Below are positions 23,997 through 34,313 of a stretch of 43,337 nt of DNA, piece after piece (position 1 is the stretch's first letter; each line of letters begins with the position of its first letter). This stretch comes from Frankiales bacterium (GTDB lineage Bacteria > Actinomycetota > Actinomycetes > JAFAQI01): contig JAICXQ010000016.1 in NCBI GenBank assembly GCA_025980325.1, positions 1-43,337 of the forward strand, written 5' to 3'. The notes under the pieces were generated by a model, which saw nothing but the letters and a program-made list of their open reading frames with translations, ran no database searches and was not told the origin of the DNA. The position numbers and the translations under genes are program-made.

Positions 23997-24757
23997 ATGC
24001 CCGACGGCTGCGGCGCGCTTCGATCGCGACGCGGTGCACTCAACGCCGCCGCCTGCAGCGACGCCAGCTCGCGGCAGCCGGCGACCGCGAGGTCGAGCAA
24101 CCCGTCCAAGAGCGAACGGTCGAACGGCTCGCCTTCCGCCGTACCTTGCACCTCGACGAACCGCCCGTCGCCGGTGCACACGACGTTCATGTCGGTCTCC
24201 GCAGCGACGTCTTCGACGTAACAGAGATCGAGCCTCGGCACGCCGGACACGATGCCGACCGACACCGCGGCCACCGACGTCACCAACGGCTCGCCGACGA
24301 GCGCACCGCGTTCGCGCAGCCACGAGACCGCGTCGGCGAGGGCGACGTACGCACCCGTGATCGCGGCCGTCCGGGTGCCGCCGTCGGCCTGCAACACGTC
24401 GCAGTCGATGACGATCGTGTTCTCGCCGAGCGACTTGTAGTCGATCGCGGCGCGCAGAGACCGGCCGACCAGCCTGGAGATCTCGTGGGTGCGACCGCCG
24501 ATACGGCCTTTGACCGACTCGCGATCCGAGCGCGTGTGCGTCGAGCGCGGCAACATCGCGTACTCCGCCGTCACCCAGCCCAGTCCGCTGCCTTTGCGCC
24601 ACCGCGGCACGCCTTCGGTAACGGAGGCCGCGCACAGCACGCGGGTCGCGCCGAACTCGACCAGCACCGATCCCTCGGCGTGGTCGAGCCAATCGCGCGT
24701 CATCACGACGGAACGAAGCTCGTCGTCCGCGCGCCCGTCCGGACGTCCACTGGTCAT
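23993..24757 (-). CDS. rph: Ribonuclease PH
   Basis: 254 residues. 3'-5' phosphorolytic exoribonuclease that trims tRNA 3' ends. Motifs: [85 protein letters not shown]. The ATG is preceded in frame by a GTG 3 bases earlier that is equally possible, with AGAGG 9 bases before that GTG. It overlaps rdgB by 4 bases; the tRNA beyond rdgB is a plausible substrate of the same operon. Confidence 0.96.
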   Translation of the reverse strand: MTSGRPDGRADDELRSVVMTRDWLDHAEGSVLVEFGATRVLCAASVTEGVPRWRKGSGLGWVTAEYAMLPRSTHTRSDRESVKGRIGGRTHEISRLVGRSLRAAIDYKSLGENTIVIDCDVLQADGGTRTAAITGAYVALADAVSWLRERGALVGEPLVTSVAAVSVGIVSGVPRLDLCYVEDVAAETDMNVVCTGDGRFVEVQGTAEGEPFDRSLLDGLLDLAVAGCRELASLQAAALSAPRRDRSAPQPSGM

Positions 24758-24773
24758 CACGCGGCAGTACCTC

Positions 24774-25523
24774 TCAGATCTCGAAAACGGCGCAGCTGCT
24801 CGCCACCGCGATGTCGCCGGAGTACGCCGCCGTGGCCTCCGTCAGTGTCCGATCCGGATCGCCCCACGGCACGAGATGGGTGAGCAGCAGCCGGCCGGCA
24901 TCCGCACGAGTCGCGTGTTCGCCCGCTTCCTTGCCGGTCAGGTGAATGTTCGGCGGGTTGTCGTCACCGTCGAGGTACGACGCCTCGCACAGGAACACGT
25001 CGGCCTCGCGCGCGAGCTTGACCAGCTCGTCGCAGGCACCGCTGTCCGCGCTGTACGCGAGGGTGCGCCCGCCCGCCGTGATGCGCATCCCGTACGTCTC
25101 GACCGGATGCACCACCGGCGCGAGATCGACGGTGAACGGCCCGATGTCCATCCGCCCGGCCCGGCTCACCGGATTGAACGCATACACCTGCTCCAGCAGG
25201 TCACCGGTCGGGTATCCGTACACGCCGCTGACCCTCGCCTCGATGTCGGACGGCCCGTAGACCGGCAGCCGTTTCGGCATGCCGCTCGGGTGATAGCGAC
25301 GCGCGTACGTGTAGGTGATCAGGTCGAGGAAGTGGTCGCCGTGCAAGTGACTGATGACGATCGCGTCGAGGTCGAGCACGCCGATCGAACGTTGCAGCAC
25401 ACCGGTCGATCCGTTGCCGGCGTCGATCAGCAACCGGAAACCGTCGTGCTCCAACAGGTACGACGAACACGGTGAGTCCGGGCCCGGGAACGTCCCGGCA
25501 CAGCCGACGATGGTGAGCTTCAC
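24774..25523 (-). CDS. Metallo-beta-lactamase-fold phosphodiesterase (Rv1339-like)
   Basis: 249 residues. RNase Z-like MBL fold with the metal site HLHGDH at 59-64 and further His/Asp ligands ([32 protein letters not shown]). The M. tuberculosis homologue in the same gene order, Rv1339, has been described as an atypical cyclic AMP phosphodiesterase; that function is a reasonable inference here. The GTG start overlaps the murI stop (GTGA), so the two are coupled; rph follows. Confidence 0.9.
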   Translation of the reverse strand: MKLTIVGCAGTFPGPDSPCSSYLLEHDGFRLLIDAGNGSTGVLQRSIGVLDLDAIVISHLHGDHFLDLITYTYARRYHPSGMPKRLPVYGPSDIEARVSGVYGYPTGDLLEQVYAFNPVSRAGRMDIGPFTVDLAPVVHPVETYGMRITAGGRTLAYSADSGACDELVKLAREADVFLCEASYLDGDDNPPNIHLTGKEAGEHATRADAGRLLLTHLVPWGDPDRTLTEATAAYSGDIAVASSCAVFEI

Positions 25524-26350
25524 GCGGAGGCCTCGGAGAGCAGTTGCGGTGACCGTTCGGCCCGCGCGACCTCGCCGACCTCCGGACCGAGGAAACGGCG
25601 GCCGAGCCGGCCGAACGGTTCGGGGTCGCCGGTTGCGAGGAACCGGTGCGCGGGCGCCGGCAGCGTCTCGTCCCGGAAAAGATCGGCCGCGGCCAACGCG
25701 CGGTAGACGTCCTTCGCGGTCTCCTCCGCACTCGACACCAACGTGACGTCGTCGCCGAGTACGTAGGAGATGACGCCGGTCAGCAGCGGGTAGTGCGTGC
25801 AGCCGAGCACGACCGTGTCGCAGCCGGCCTCGACGATCGGCCGCAGGTAGTCGGTCGCGGCGTCGAGCAGCTCCGGTCCCCACGTCTCGCCCGCCTCGAC
25901 GAACTCGACGAACCGGGGGCACGCCGCGGTCGTCAACTCGATGTGCGGCGCGGCCGCGAACGCGTCGTCGTAGGAGCGGCTGCCGATCGTGACCTGGGTG
26001 CCGAGTACGCCGATCCGTCCGTTGCGGGTCGCCGCGACCGCGCGCCGTACCGCGGGCTGGATCACTTCGATGACGGGCAGCGGCGCGTAGCGTTCGCGGG
26101 CGTCGCGCAGGCACGCACTGGACGCCGCGTTGCAGGCGATGACGAGCATCTTCACGTCGTGCGACTCGACGAGGTGGTCGAGGATGTCGAGCGCCAGCGC
26201 GCGAACGTCGGCGATCGGCCGCGGCCCGTACGGGCTGTGCGCGGTGTCCCCGACATAGACGACCGGCTCGTGCGGCAGCTGGTCGAGGACGGCGCGCGCG
26301 ACGGTCAGCCCGCCGACCCCGCTGTCGAAGATGCCGATCGGCGCGTCCAC
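25520..26350 (-). CDS. murI: Glutamate racemase
   Basis: 276 residues. Makes D-glutamate for peptidoglycan, in the cytoplasm. Motifs: [27 protein letters not shown], first catalytic Cys73 in ACNAASSA and second Cys184 in GCTHYPLL; cofactor-independent racemases use these two thiols. GTG start: TACATT lies 6 bases upstream on this strand (26357-26362), so the operon murI - phosphodiesterase - rph - rdgB is leaderless. In mycobacteria a rhomboid gene (Rv1337) sits between cysM and murI; it is absent here. Confidence 0.96.
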   Translation of the reverse strand: MDAPIGIFDSGVGGLTVARAVLDQLPHEPVVYVGDTAHSPYGPRPIADVRALALDILDHLVESHDVKMLVIACNAASSACLRDARERYAPLPVIEVIQPAVRRAVAATRNGRIGVLGTQVTIGSRSYDDAFAAAPHIELTTAACPRFVEFVEAGETWGPELLDAATDYLRPIVEAGCDTVVLGCTHYPLLTGVISYVLGDDVTLVSSAEETAKDVYRALAAADLFRDETLPAPAHRFLATGDPEPFGRLGRRFLGPEVGEVARAERSPQLLSEASA

Positions 26351-26356
26351 CTACGC

Positions 26357-26362
26357 AATGTA
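26357..26362 (-). promoter_or_regulatory. -10 element (TACATT on minus strand) of the murI operon
   Basis: TACATT on the minus strand ends 6 bases before the murI GTG. Transcription likely begins on the start codon, inside the gap between cysM and murI. Confidence 0.6.
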
Positions 26363-26378
26363 TCCGGACGGCCGGAAA

Positions 26379-27709
<1,331 letters not shown>

Positions 27710-27727
27710 GGTCACATCTTCCCAACA

Positions 27728-28168
27728 TCACTCCGCAGGATCGGATTCCGGGCCGGTGGCCGGGGTGACCTCGACCGGTTCCTCGGTCACCTCGCCGTCG
27801 AGGATGCGGAACGAGCGGAACTCCACAGTCTCGGGGTCGCGGGTCGAGACGAGGACCCAGTGCGAATCCGGCGAGTTGGATCCGAACGTGATGTCGGTGC
27901 GCGACGGGTAGGCCTCGGTCGCCGTGTGCGAGTGGTAGATGACGACGATGTCTTCGTCGCGGTCGTCGACGTCGCGGTAGAGCTGGAGCAACTCCTGCGA
28001 CTCGAATTCGAAGAACGTCGGCGACCTCGCAGCGTTGAGCATCGGCCGGAACGTGACCGGGCGGTCGCTGCCGGCCGGGCCGGTGACGACGCCGCACGCC
28101 TCGTCCGGATGGTCACGGCGGGCATGCGCGACGATCGCGTCGTAGATGTCGCGGCCGATGCGAAGCAC
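27728..28168 (-). CDS. mec: JAMM metallopeptidase of CysO-cysteine (Mec)
   Basis: 146 residues, GTG start. JAMM/MPN+ zinc peptidase: Glu23 (DEACGVV) and the complete H-x-H-x7-S-x2-D set His79, His81, Ser89, Asp92. In M. tuberculosis Mec hydrolyses the CysO-cysteine adduct, freeing cysteine and CysO. Gene order mec-cysO-cysM matches. It lies 18 bases before cysO. Because cysO here carries several Gly-Gly sites, Mec might also trim its tail (inference). Confidence 0.94.
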   Translation of the reverse strand: MLRIGRDIYDAIVAHARRDHPDEACGVVTGPAGSDRPVTFRPMLNAARSPTFFEFESQELLQLYRDVDDRDEDIVVIYHSHTATEAYPSRTDITFGSNSPDSHWVLVSTRDPETVEFRSFRILDGEVTEEPVEVTPATGPESDPAE

Positions 28169-28178
28169 GCCCGCGAGG

Positions 28179-28718
28179 CTAGTCGGGATCGACGAGCTGG
28201 AGGATCCAGCCCTGCATGTCCGTCAGCCAGTGGTAGATCGCCAATGCGGGCAGCCGCGGGTCACCGTCGTCGAGGTCGTCGAGGTGGTCGCCGTCGTCGG
28301 TGATCGCCAGCCGTTCGCCGATGACGAGCCGGATGTCGTTGATGCCCGACAGCCACGGGTCGACCTCGTCGGGGTTGATCCGTACGACGCCACCGGCCGC
28401 GGTCGCACCGTCGATGATGCGACGGAGGTTCGCGGCCTTCTCGGCCCGTAGGTCGGCGTCGGTGAGCCGGCGGAACTCGGCCGCACCCTCCGCGTCGTCG
28501 TACGCGTCGGGCAGCAACCGGCGCAGCGCCGGGTCGTCGGGTCTGTCGACCGGGCCGGCGCTGATCCCGACGAGCTTCGCGAGCGGGTCGGCGTCGACCG
28601 GTTGCCCGGACGGTTCGAGCATGTCGGCGAGGCTGGCGGCGAACGTCGCGAGAATCGGCCGCTCGTCCGCGGTGAGTTGCATCACGATGACGTCGCCGTC
28701 GCGTTCGATGTGGGTCAT
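28179..28718 (-). CDS. DUF2017 protein
   Basis: 179 residues. Conserved gene of this actinobacterial neighbourhood (Rv1332 position, between clpS and mec). Sequence blocks: DGDVIVMQLTADERPIL, LLPDAYDDAEGAAEFRRLT, EVDPWLSGINDIRLVIGERL, and YHWLTDMQGWILQLVD at the end. No catalytic motif is recognised. Its ATG abuts the clpS stop exactly, and mec follows after 10 bases. Function unknown, but its fixed position suggests a link to proteolysis or cysteine biosynthesis. Confidence 0.9.
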   Translation of the reverse strand: MTHIERDGDVIVMQLTADERPILATFAASLADMLEPSGQPVDADPLAKLVGISAGPVDRPDDPALRRLLPDAYDDAEGAAEFRRLTDADLRAEKAANLRRIIDGATAAGGVVRINPDEVDPWLSGINDIRLVIGERLAITDDGDHLDDLDDGDPRLPALAIYHWLTDMQGWILQLVDPD

Positions 28719-29006
28719 TCAGTCCTGCTGCAACGTTGCCCAGAGGCCGGCGGCGTGCAGCCGGGCGACGTCGTGCTCCATCTGTTCGCGGGTGCCGCTC
28801 GAGACCGCGGCGCGACCCTTGTGGTGCACGTCGAGCATCAGCTTTGTCGCCTTCTCCCGGCTGTAGCCGAACAGCTTCTGGAACACGTAGGTGACGTAGG
28901 ACATGAGGTTCACCGGATCGTTCCAGACGATCGTCACCCACGGCCGTTCGGCGTCCTCGACCTCGTCGACGTCGCTCTCGCGGACGTGTTCGGGCGCGAT
29001 CGTCAC
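28719..29006 (-). CDS. clpS: ATP-dependent Clp protease adaptor ClpS
   Basis: 95 residues. Delivers N-degron substrates to ClpC/ClpA-ClpP. Acidic N-terminal extension, then the ClpS core: [27 protein letters not shown] with Asn29, Asp30 and Asn33 in the N-end pocket, and [11 protein letters not shown] start, overlapping the upstream PIN toxin stop as GTGA; such coupling of clpS to a toxin gene is unusual. It is followed without gap by DUF2017. Confidence 0.95.
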   Translation of the reverse strand: MTIAPEHVRESDVDEVEDAERPWVTIVWNDPVNLMSYVTYVFQKLFGYSREKATKLMLDVHHKGRAAVSSGTREQMEHDVARLHAAGLWATLQQD

Positions 29007-29380
29007 AGCGTCACCATCTCGAGTTCCGGATCCAGCCGGCGCAAGTCATCCGGCTCCGACGTGACGACTCGCTGGCCGGCCCGTCGCGCACAGACGACGA
29101 CGTGCGCGTCAGCGATGTCGGACGTGCGACTCGCCGCGAGGAGTCGCCCGACGTTCGTTGCGTCCAGCCGGTCGAGCGCGACTACTGCTGTCCGGGGCTG
29201 CCGGATGAGCCTGGCAAGGCGAACTTGCCGCTCGGGTCGCCGGAACGCCTGCGCGAGCGCTGTCGCCGGAATAGTGACGGCAACGTTCGTCTGCGCGGCG
29301 CGAGCAAGCAGTACGACGACTCGGCGATCGTCGCGATCCAAGGCGATGAGCGCGCCCGCGTCGAGGGTGATGCCAGGCAC
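29003..29380 (-). CDS. PIN-domain toxin (VapC-like)
   Basis: 125 residues, GTG start 2 bases after the antitoxin stop. PIN nuclease layout: first acidic residue in [13 protein letters not shown], a middle helix [22 protein letters not shown], late acids in [14 protein letters not shown] and TSEPDDL. The position usually held by Glu appears as Gln (ALAQAF), as in some actinobacterial PIN subgroups. It would cleave RNA, commonly tRNA, when freed from antitoxin. The stop overlaps clpS by 4 bases. Confidence 0.85.
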   Translation of the reverse strand: MPGITLDAGALIALDRDDRRVVVLLARAAQTNVAVTIPATALAQAFRRPERQVRLARLIRQPRTAVVALDRLDATNVGRLLAASRTSDIADAHVVVCARRAGQRVVTSEPDDLRRLDPELEMVTL

Positions 29381-29382
29381 TT

Positions 29383-29646
29383 CTATGCCACCGACCGTTT
29401 ACGACGACGCTTGGTGGAACGTAGTACGTCGTCCGCCCAAGCGCGTTCCTCCGCAGTGACAGGACCACCCGTCCGCACCAGCGCATCCGCGAGCAGCACG
29501 CCCCAGCCGGCGACGTCGTCGAGAGCGACACTCACCGCGTGTTGTACGAAGCCGGAGACGCTCGTCGCCTTGTCTTTGGCAACCAGCGCGCGGATCCGGG
29601 CCAGCTGATCCTCGTCGAGCGTGACGGTGACCTTCACGGTTGCCAT
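29383..29646 (-). CDS. Ribbon-helix-helix antitoxin (VapB/CopG-like)
   Basis: 87 residues; the ATG has TATGGT 7 bases upstream (29654-29659 on the minus strand), so the start is probably near-leaderless. N-terminal ribbon-helix-helix: VKVTVTLDEDQLARIRALVAKDKATSVSGFVQHAVSVAL; the rest (ERAWADDVLRSTKRRRKRS) should contact the toxin. Pairs with the PIN protein downstream; both run into clpS. Confidence 0.85.
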   Translation of the reverse strand: MATVKVTVTLDEDQLARIRALVAKDKATSVSGFVQHAVSVALDDVAGWGVLLADALVRTGGPVTAEERAWADDVLRSTKRRRKRSVA

Positions 29647-29653
29647 ACCAACC

Positions 29654-29659
29654 ACCATA
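29654..29659 (-). promoter_or_regulatory. -10 element (TATGGT on minus strand) of the VapBC-clpS operon
   Basis: TATGGT on the minus strand ends 7 bases before the antitoxin ATG. No obvious palindrome covers it. It is the only likely promoter seen upstream of clpS in this window. Confidence 0.45.
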
Positions 29660-29843
29660 CTCGCGCACCCGCGCGGGTAACGAAGCGACGAGTCGTACGC
29701 GCGATGTTCCTGTGCTACCCGGACTCCGCACTCAAGCACCTCTACGACGTCCCGCAACGGGTTCTTCATCGGTCACTGGTGGCGTGTCCCGAAACTGGCG
29801 GACGATGGCCGAAAATCGCGCGAGTTTTCGAGGTGCCGCAACC

Positions 29844-29849
29844 TAGGCT
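29844..29849 (+). promoter_or_regulatory. -10 element TAGGCT, leaderless start at 29856
   Basis: TAGGCT ends 6 bases before the EamA GTG; no ribosome-binding site present. Confidence 0.6.
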
Positions 29850-29855
29850 GACCTC

Positions 29856-30845
29856 GTGGCGGCAGCACTCACGACGGGTCCTTCGCGGGCTCGGATCTGG
29901 GCCGCGCTCTGGGTCGTCTACCTCGTCTGGGGCTCGACCTACCTCGCCATCCGCGTCGTCGTGCACCCGAGCCACGGCGCCGGCCTGCCGCCACTGCTCG
30001 CCGCGAGCGTCCGCTTCGGTCTCGCCGGCGTGCTCATGCTCGCGTTCACCGTCAGATCGAAGCCCGCCGACGGCCGGCCCGACCCGCTCGGCAAGCGTCA
30101 ATGGCTCGCCGCCGCGATCGTCGGCACGTCGCTACTGCTCGGCGGTAACGGCCTCGTCTCGCTCGCCGAGAAACGGGTCGCGTCCGGGCCGGCCGCGGTC
30201 ATCATCGCGACCGTCCCGATCTGGGCCGCCCTCGTCGGCGCGCTCACGGGTCAGGGCCGGATCACGACGAGGCATGGCGCCGGACTCGCCCTCGGTTTCG
30301 CCGGCGTCGCCGTGCTCGTCGTCGGGTCCGGCGGCGGCCGCGCCGACGTCATCGGCGTGCTCGTCCTCGTCGGCGCCGCGTTGTCCTGGGCGGCCGGTTC
30401 GGTCTGGTCCCGCACCGCGCCGCTGGTACGGCGACCGCTCGTCATGACCGGCATGGAGATGGTCTGCGGCGGCATCGCCTGCGCCCTTGTCGGCGTCGCG
30501 AGCGGCGAGCTCGGCCAGCTGCATCTCGACCGCGTCCCGACCCAGTCGTGGCTCGCGATCGCCTACCTCGCGGTCATCGGATCGATGGTCGGCTACACCG
30601 CCTACGTCTGGCTGCTCGGCAACGCGCCGCTGTCACTCGTCACGACGTACGCGTACGTGAACCCGCTCGTCGCCGTCGTGCTCGGTGCGCTGCTGTTGCA
30701 CGAGCACCTGACCGTGCGGACCGCGCTCGCGACCGTCGCGATCGTCGCGGGTGTCGTGCTGATGGTGCGCCGGCCGCGCGAGCAGCCGGCCGCGCCCGCA
30801 GTATCGTCGTCGACATCGAGCGAGCCGCAGCGTCAGTGCGCCTGA
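29856..30845 (+). CDS. EamA-family (DMT) transporter
   Basis: 329 residues with ten predicted membrane helices arranged as two EamA repeats. Motifs: WGSTYLAIRVVVH after helix 1, ASVRFGLAGVLML, GNGLVSLAEKRV, and in the second half GYTAYVWLLGNAPLSLVTTYAYVNPLVAVVLGALLLHE. Exports metabolites or amino acids in related RhtA/YedA-type proteins; substrate unknown. The GTG is supported by the leaderless spacing. The stop lies 7 bases inside the pncB start region, so the genes overlap by 10 bases. Confidence 0.93.
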   Translation: MAAALTTGPSRARIWAALWVVYLVWGSTYLAIRVVVHPSHGAGLPPLLAASVRFGLAGVLMLAFTVRSKPADGRPDPLGKRQWLAAAIVGTSLLLGGNGLVSLAEKRVASGPAAVIIATVPIWAALVGALTGQGRITTRHGAGLALGFAGVAVLVVGSGGGRADVIGVLVLVGAALSWAAGSVWSRTAPLVRRPLVMTGMEMVCGGIACALVGVASGELGQLHLDRVPTQSWLAIAYLAVIGSMVGYTAYVWLLGNAPLSLVTTYAYVNPLVAVVLGALLLHEHLTVRTALATVAIVAGVVLMVRRPREQPAAPAVSSSTSSEPQRQCA

Positions 30846-32134
30846 GTGCAGCAGCCGGCGGGCTGCGCACCGACCACTACGAACTCACGATGGTCCAGGC
30901 CGCGCGGAAGAGCGGTGCCGCCGATCGGCGCTGCGTCTTCGAAGTCTTCGCCCGATCACTGCCCGCAGGGCGCCGGTACGGCGTCGTCGCCGGGCTCGGC
31001 CGGCTGCTCGAACTGATCCCGGACTTTCGTTACGACACCGCCGCGGTCGAGTTCCTCGTCGACACGAACGTCGTCGACGACGCGACCGCGCAATGGCTCG
31101 CGTCGTACCGGTTCGGCGGCGCGATCGACGCGTACCGCGAGGGCGAGGTGTACGTCGCCGGCTCGCCGGTCCTCGTCGTCGAAGGCACGTTCGCCGAATG
31201 CGTCGTCCTCGAAACTCTGCTGCTGTCGGTGCTCAATCACGACAGCGCCGTCGCGACCGCGGCCGCGCGCATGGTCGGCGCGGCCGGCGACCGGCCGTGC
31301 ATCGAAATGGGCAGCCGGCGCACGCACGAAGAAGCCGCGATCGCAGCGGCTCGCGCGGCGTATCTCGCCGGCTTCGCGAGTACGTCGAACCTCGCCGCGG
31401 GCGCACGCTGGAGCATCCCGACGACCGGCACGGCCGCGCACGCGTTCACCCTCGTCCATCCCGACGAAGCGGGCGCGTTCCGCGCGCAGGTCGACGCGCT
31501 CGGCACCGGCAGCACGCTGCTCGTCGACACCTACGACGTCGAGCGCGGCATCCGCACCGCGATCGACGTCGCCGGGCCCGAACTCGGCGCGATCCGGCTC
31601 GACTCCGGCGACCTGCCGACGCACGCGCAACGCGCCCGCAAGCTGCTCGACGAACTCGGCGCGACAAACACCAGGATCATCGTGACGAGTGACCTCGACG
31701 AGTTCGCGATCGCCGGTCTCGCCGCCGCGCCGGTCGACGGTTACGGCGTCGGCACTTCGGTGGTCACCGGCAGCGGCGCGCCGACCGCCGGCTTCGTCTA
31801 CAAACTCGTCGCCCGCGAGCTCGACGGCCGCTGGCATCCGGTCGAGAAGACGTCGGAAGGCAAGCACTCGGTCGGCGGCCGTAAATGGGCCGCGCGCTGG
31901 TTGACCCGCGGCAGGGCGTGGGCGGAAGTCGTTTCGGCCGGCGGGCCGGTCGAATCCAGTGACGACCGAGACCTCCGGCCGCTGCTCGACGCCTACGTCC
32001 TCGGCGGCGACGTCCTGCAGTCGCCGAGTCTCGACGAGGTCCGTGCGCATTGCCGCCGTGCGATCGCCGAGTTGCCTGCCGAAGCGATGAAGCTTTCGCC
32101 CGGCGATCCGGCGTTCAGCGTAATTCGCGCTTGA
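30836..32134 (+). CDS. pncB: Nicotinate phosphoribosyltransferase
   Basis: 432 residues. Salvages nicotinic acid with PRPP to nicotinate mononucleotide for NAD synthesis. Motifs: GLRTDHYELTM at the N-terminus, FEVFARSLPAGRRYGV, the catalytic His loop MGSRRTHEEAAIAAARAAYLAG, IRLDSGDL and the late GYGVGTSVVTG. GTG start at 30836 overlaps the EamA gene; it is the only start that precedes the conserved TDHY. In mycobacteria pncB1 (Rv1330c) adjoins clpS; here EamA and the VapBC pair separate them. The end overlaps the converging ligase by 20 bases. Confidence 0.95.
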   Translation: MRLSAAAGGLRTDHYELTMVQAARKSGAADRRCVFEVFARSLPAGRRYGVVAGLGRLLELIPDFRYDTAAVEFLVDTNVVDDATAQWLASYRFGGAIDAYREGEVYVAGSPVLVVEGTFAECVVLETLLLSVLNHDSAVATAAARMVGAAGDRPCIEMGSRRTHEEAAIAAARAAYLAGFASTSNLAAGARWSIPTTGTAAHAFTLVHPDEAGAFRAQVDALGTGSTLLVDTYDVERGIRTAIDVAGPELGAIRLDSGDLPTHAQRARKLLDELGATNTRIIVTSDLDEFAIAGLAAAPVDGYGVGTSVVTGSGAPTAGFVYKLVARELDGRWHPVEKTSEGKHSVGGRKWAARWLTRGRAWAEVVSAGGPVESSDDRDLRPLLDAYVLGGDVLQSPSLDEVRAHCRRAIAELPAEAMKLSPGDPAFSVIRA

Positions 32135-33767
32135 GCACCTTGCCGGTCTCGTTGCGCGGCAGCTCGTCGTGCAACACGATCTCGCGCGGCACCTTGTAGT
32201 TCGCGAGTTGCGACTTCACGTGCGCGCGCAGCTCGTCCGGTGCCGCGTGCGTCCCGGAACGAAGTACGACGTGCGCGACCAGCGCCTGCCCGAACCGCTC
32301 GTCGTCGACCCCGACGACCGAGACGTCGGAGACGGCCGGATGGCGGTGCAAGCAGTCTTCGACCTCGGCCGGGAACACGTTCTCGCCACCGGACACGATC
32401 ATGTCGTCGTCGCGGCCTTCGACGTACAGCCGGCCGTCGTCGTCGAACCGCCCCACGTCACCGGTCGACGTCAGGCCGTCGAGACGCGACTTGTCTTCGC
32501 CGCTGGTGTAGCCGTCGAAGACCAGACCGCTCGCGGCGAAGATGCGCCCGGTCGCACCCGGCAACACGTCGCGACCGTCGGCGTCGACGAGTCGCACGGT
32601 CACCCCGCGCACGACCCGGCCCGCGCACGACGGGGCGGCGCGCAGATCGCCAGGACCGGCGACGCTGACGTACGACACCTCGGTCGACCCGTACAGGCTG
32701 TAGAGGACGTCGCCGTACTCGTCGAGGAAACGAGTCGCGAGGGCCGGCGCCAGAGCGGAGCCGGACAGCGCGACGATGCGCAACGACGACGTGTCGTACC
32801 GGTGCCGCACGTCATCCGGCAGGTCGAGAATCCGTTGCACCATAACGGGAACGGCGACGAGTGTGTCGGCTCCGTAACGTTCCACCAGTTCCAACGCGGA
32901 CGCCGGATCGAACCGGCGGCGCATCACCAACGTCGACTGCAATCCCATCGCGAGCATGAGGTTCGCGAGGCCCCACGCATGGAACGCCGGCGCCGCGAGC
33001 ACGGTCGTCCCTTGCCCGCGATACGGGATCGCTTCCAGCAACGCGACCAGCTCGAACATGCCTGACAACGCGTTCGGCGCCGACCGCGCGGCGCCTTTCG
33101 GCCGGCCGGTCGTGCCGCTGGTCAGGATGATGTGCCGGCCGTCGCGACCCGGCGGCTCGACTTCCGGCGCCGGCTCGGCCGCGAGCACACCGATGCCGTC
33201 CGCGCGCGGCTCGTCCGACCACGCGACGAGCCGCGGCAGGTCCGGCGCGACCTCGTCGAGCAACGGAACGAACTCTTCGTCGGCGATGACCGCGCTCGCG
33301 CCTGCCGACAGCAACACGTCGCCGAGTTGCGGACCGGCGAAGCCGGTGTTGAGGTACAGCGCATCGGCACCTAGCTTGCTGATCGCGACCTGCGCGACGA
33401 CGAACGCGGCGCTGTTGCGCGCGAGCAACGCGACCGCGTCGCCGGCGTACACGCCGCGCTCGCGCAACGCGTGCGCGATCGCCGTCGACCGGCTGTCGAT
33501 GTCGCGATACGTCACCGACTCGCGTTCGTCGACGACGGCGAGTCGATCCGGATCGCGCGCCGCGCCCGCCGCATACGCAGCCGCGGGCGACATCCCCCAG
33601 CGGCCGAAGGACAACGCCATTCCGAGCATGCGATCCGGCCGGACCGGACGCACGATCCCCGAGCGAGCCAGCACCTTCGCCGCCGACGCACCGGCAGCGA
33701 GCGGGTTCACCATCCGGCGCAGCCCGTCCTTCACCCCGTCAGTGTTGTCGATGACGGCCGCAGGCAA
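32115..33767 (-). CDS. Long-chain-type acyl-CoA synthetase (FadD-like)
   Basis: 550 residues from TTG 33767, 9 bases after the cupredoxin stop; an ATG at 33713 (MVNPLAAG) is a possible shorter start, but the intervening codons look coding. ANL signatures: ILTSGTTGRPKGAARS, YGSTEV, ASGLVFDGY, TGDVGRFDDDGRLYVEGRDDDMI, and the catalytic Lys at about 543 in LPRNETGKVLK. Close in layout to actinobacterial FadD proteins with a hydrophobic N-terminal segment (ARSGIVRPVRPDRML). Likely activates fatty or aromatic acids. Confidence 0.92.
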   Translation of the reverse strand: MPAAVIDNTDGVKDGLRRMVNPLAAGASAAKVLARSGIVRPVRPDRMLGMALSFGRWGMSPAAAYAAGAARDPDRLAVVDERESVTYRDIDSRSTAIAHALRERGVYAGDAVALLARNSAAFVVAQVAISKLGADALYLNTGFAGPQLGDVLLSAGASAVIADEEFVPLLDEVAPDLPRLVAWSDEPRADGIGVLAAEPAPEVEPPGRDGRHIILTSGTTGRPKGAARSAPNALSGMFELVALLEAIPYRGQGTTVLAAPAFHAWGLANLMLAMGLQSTLVMRRRFDPASALELVERYGADTLVAVPVMVQRILDLPDDVRHRYDTSSLRIVALSGSALAPALATRFLDEYGDVLYSLYGSTEVSYVSVAGPGDLRAAPSCAGRVVRGVTVRLVDADGRDVLPGATGRIFAASGLVFDGYTSGEDKSRLDGLTSTGDVGRFDDDGRLYVEGRDDDMIVSGGENVFPAEVEDCLHRHPAVSDVSVVGVDDERFGQALVAHVVLRSGTHAAPDELRAHVKSQLANYKVPREIVLHDELPRNETGKVLKRELR

Positions 33768-33776
33768 ACGCTCAGG

Positions 33777-34313
33777 TCAGCCGCCGCCGCCATACCCGCC
33801 GTACCCGCCGCCGTTCCCGCCGCTCGGCGACGACGATGACGTCGGGACGCCGCCGGCCGGCGCTTGGCTCACCGGGCCCGACGTCAGCAACCCGCCGACC
33901 ATGCCGAGATTCTTGTGGAACGCGCACCAGAACGACAGCACACCGCTCGCGGGCATCGTCACCTTCGCGTCGATGCTCATGTTGCCGGCGATGTTGTCGT
34001 TGACGTTCTCCGTGTCGACGGTGAGGTTGTGCTCGGTGCCGCCGGCGTTGACGACGTGCAACGTGAGCTGCTGGCCGGGCGTGCCCTTGAGCACCGACGG
34101 CTCGAAGTAGTAACTGTTGGCCTTGATCTGCACCGTGCTCTTGCCCGTGACATCCATCGTGCCGTGATTGTTCGCGTGCAGGCCGGCGATCGTCGACGAG
34201 TTGCCGGCGTCGTTGGCGCCGACGGACGATTTCCCGTTCGACGATCCGTTGCCGCACGCAGCGACGGCGAGGGCTAGCGCGGCCAAGGGAGCAACGGCTC
34301 GGATTCGACGCAT
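33777..34313 (-). CDS. Cupredoxin-domain lipoprotein
   Basis: 178 residues, ATG with GGAGGAG upstream. Signal peptide with lipobox VAAC (Cys20). A plastocyanin/azurin-like domain follows: His95 (TEHNLTV), Cys130, His133 and Met138 (FWCAFHKNLGM) are the four type 1 copper ligands. The tail is Gly/Tyr-rich (PSGGNGGGYGGYGGGG). Extracytoplasmic electron carrier or copper-binding protein; no oxidase partner is adjacent. The ligase follows after 9 bases. Confidence 0.9.
   Translation of the reverse strand: MRRIRAVAPLAALALAVAACGNGSSNGKSSVGANDAGNSSTIAGLHANNHGTMDVTGKSTVQIKANSYYFEPSVLKGTPGQQLTLHVVNAGGTEHNLTVDTENVNDNIAGNMSIDAKVTMPASGVLSFWCAFHKNLGMVGGLLTSGPVSQAPAGGVPTSSSSPSGGNGGGYGGYGGGG

Noticed and set aside
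29660-29843. Possible small gene in the spacer between the antitoxin and EamA genes
   Set aside because: No start with supporting signal or protein-like codon pattern was found; the region appears to hold only the two divergent promoters.
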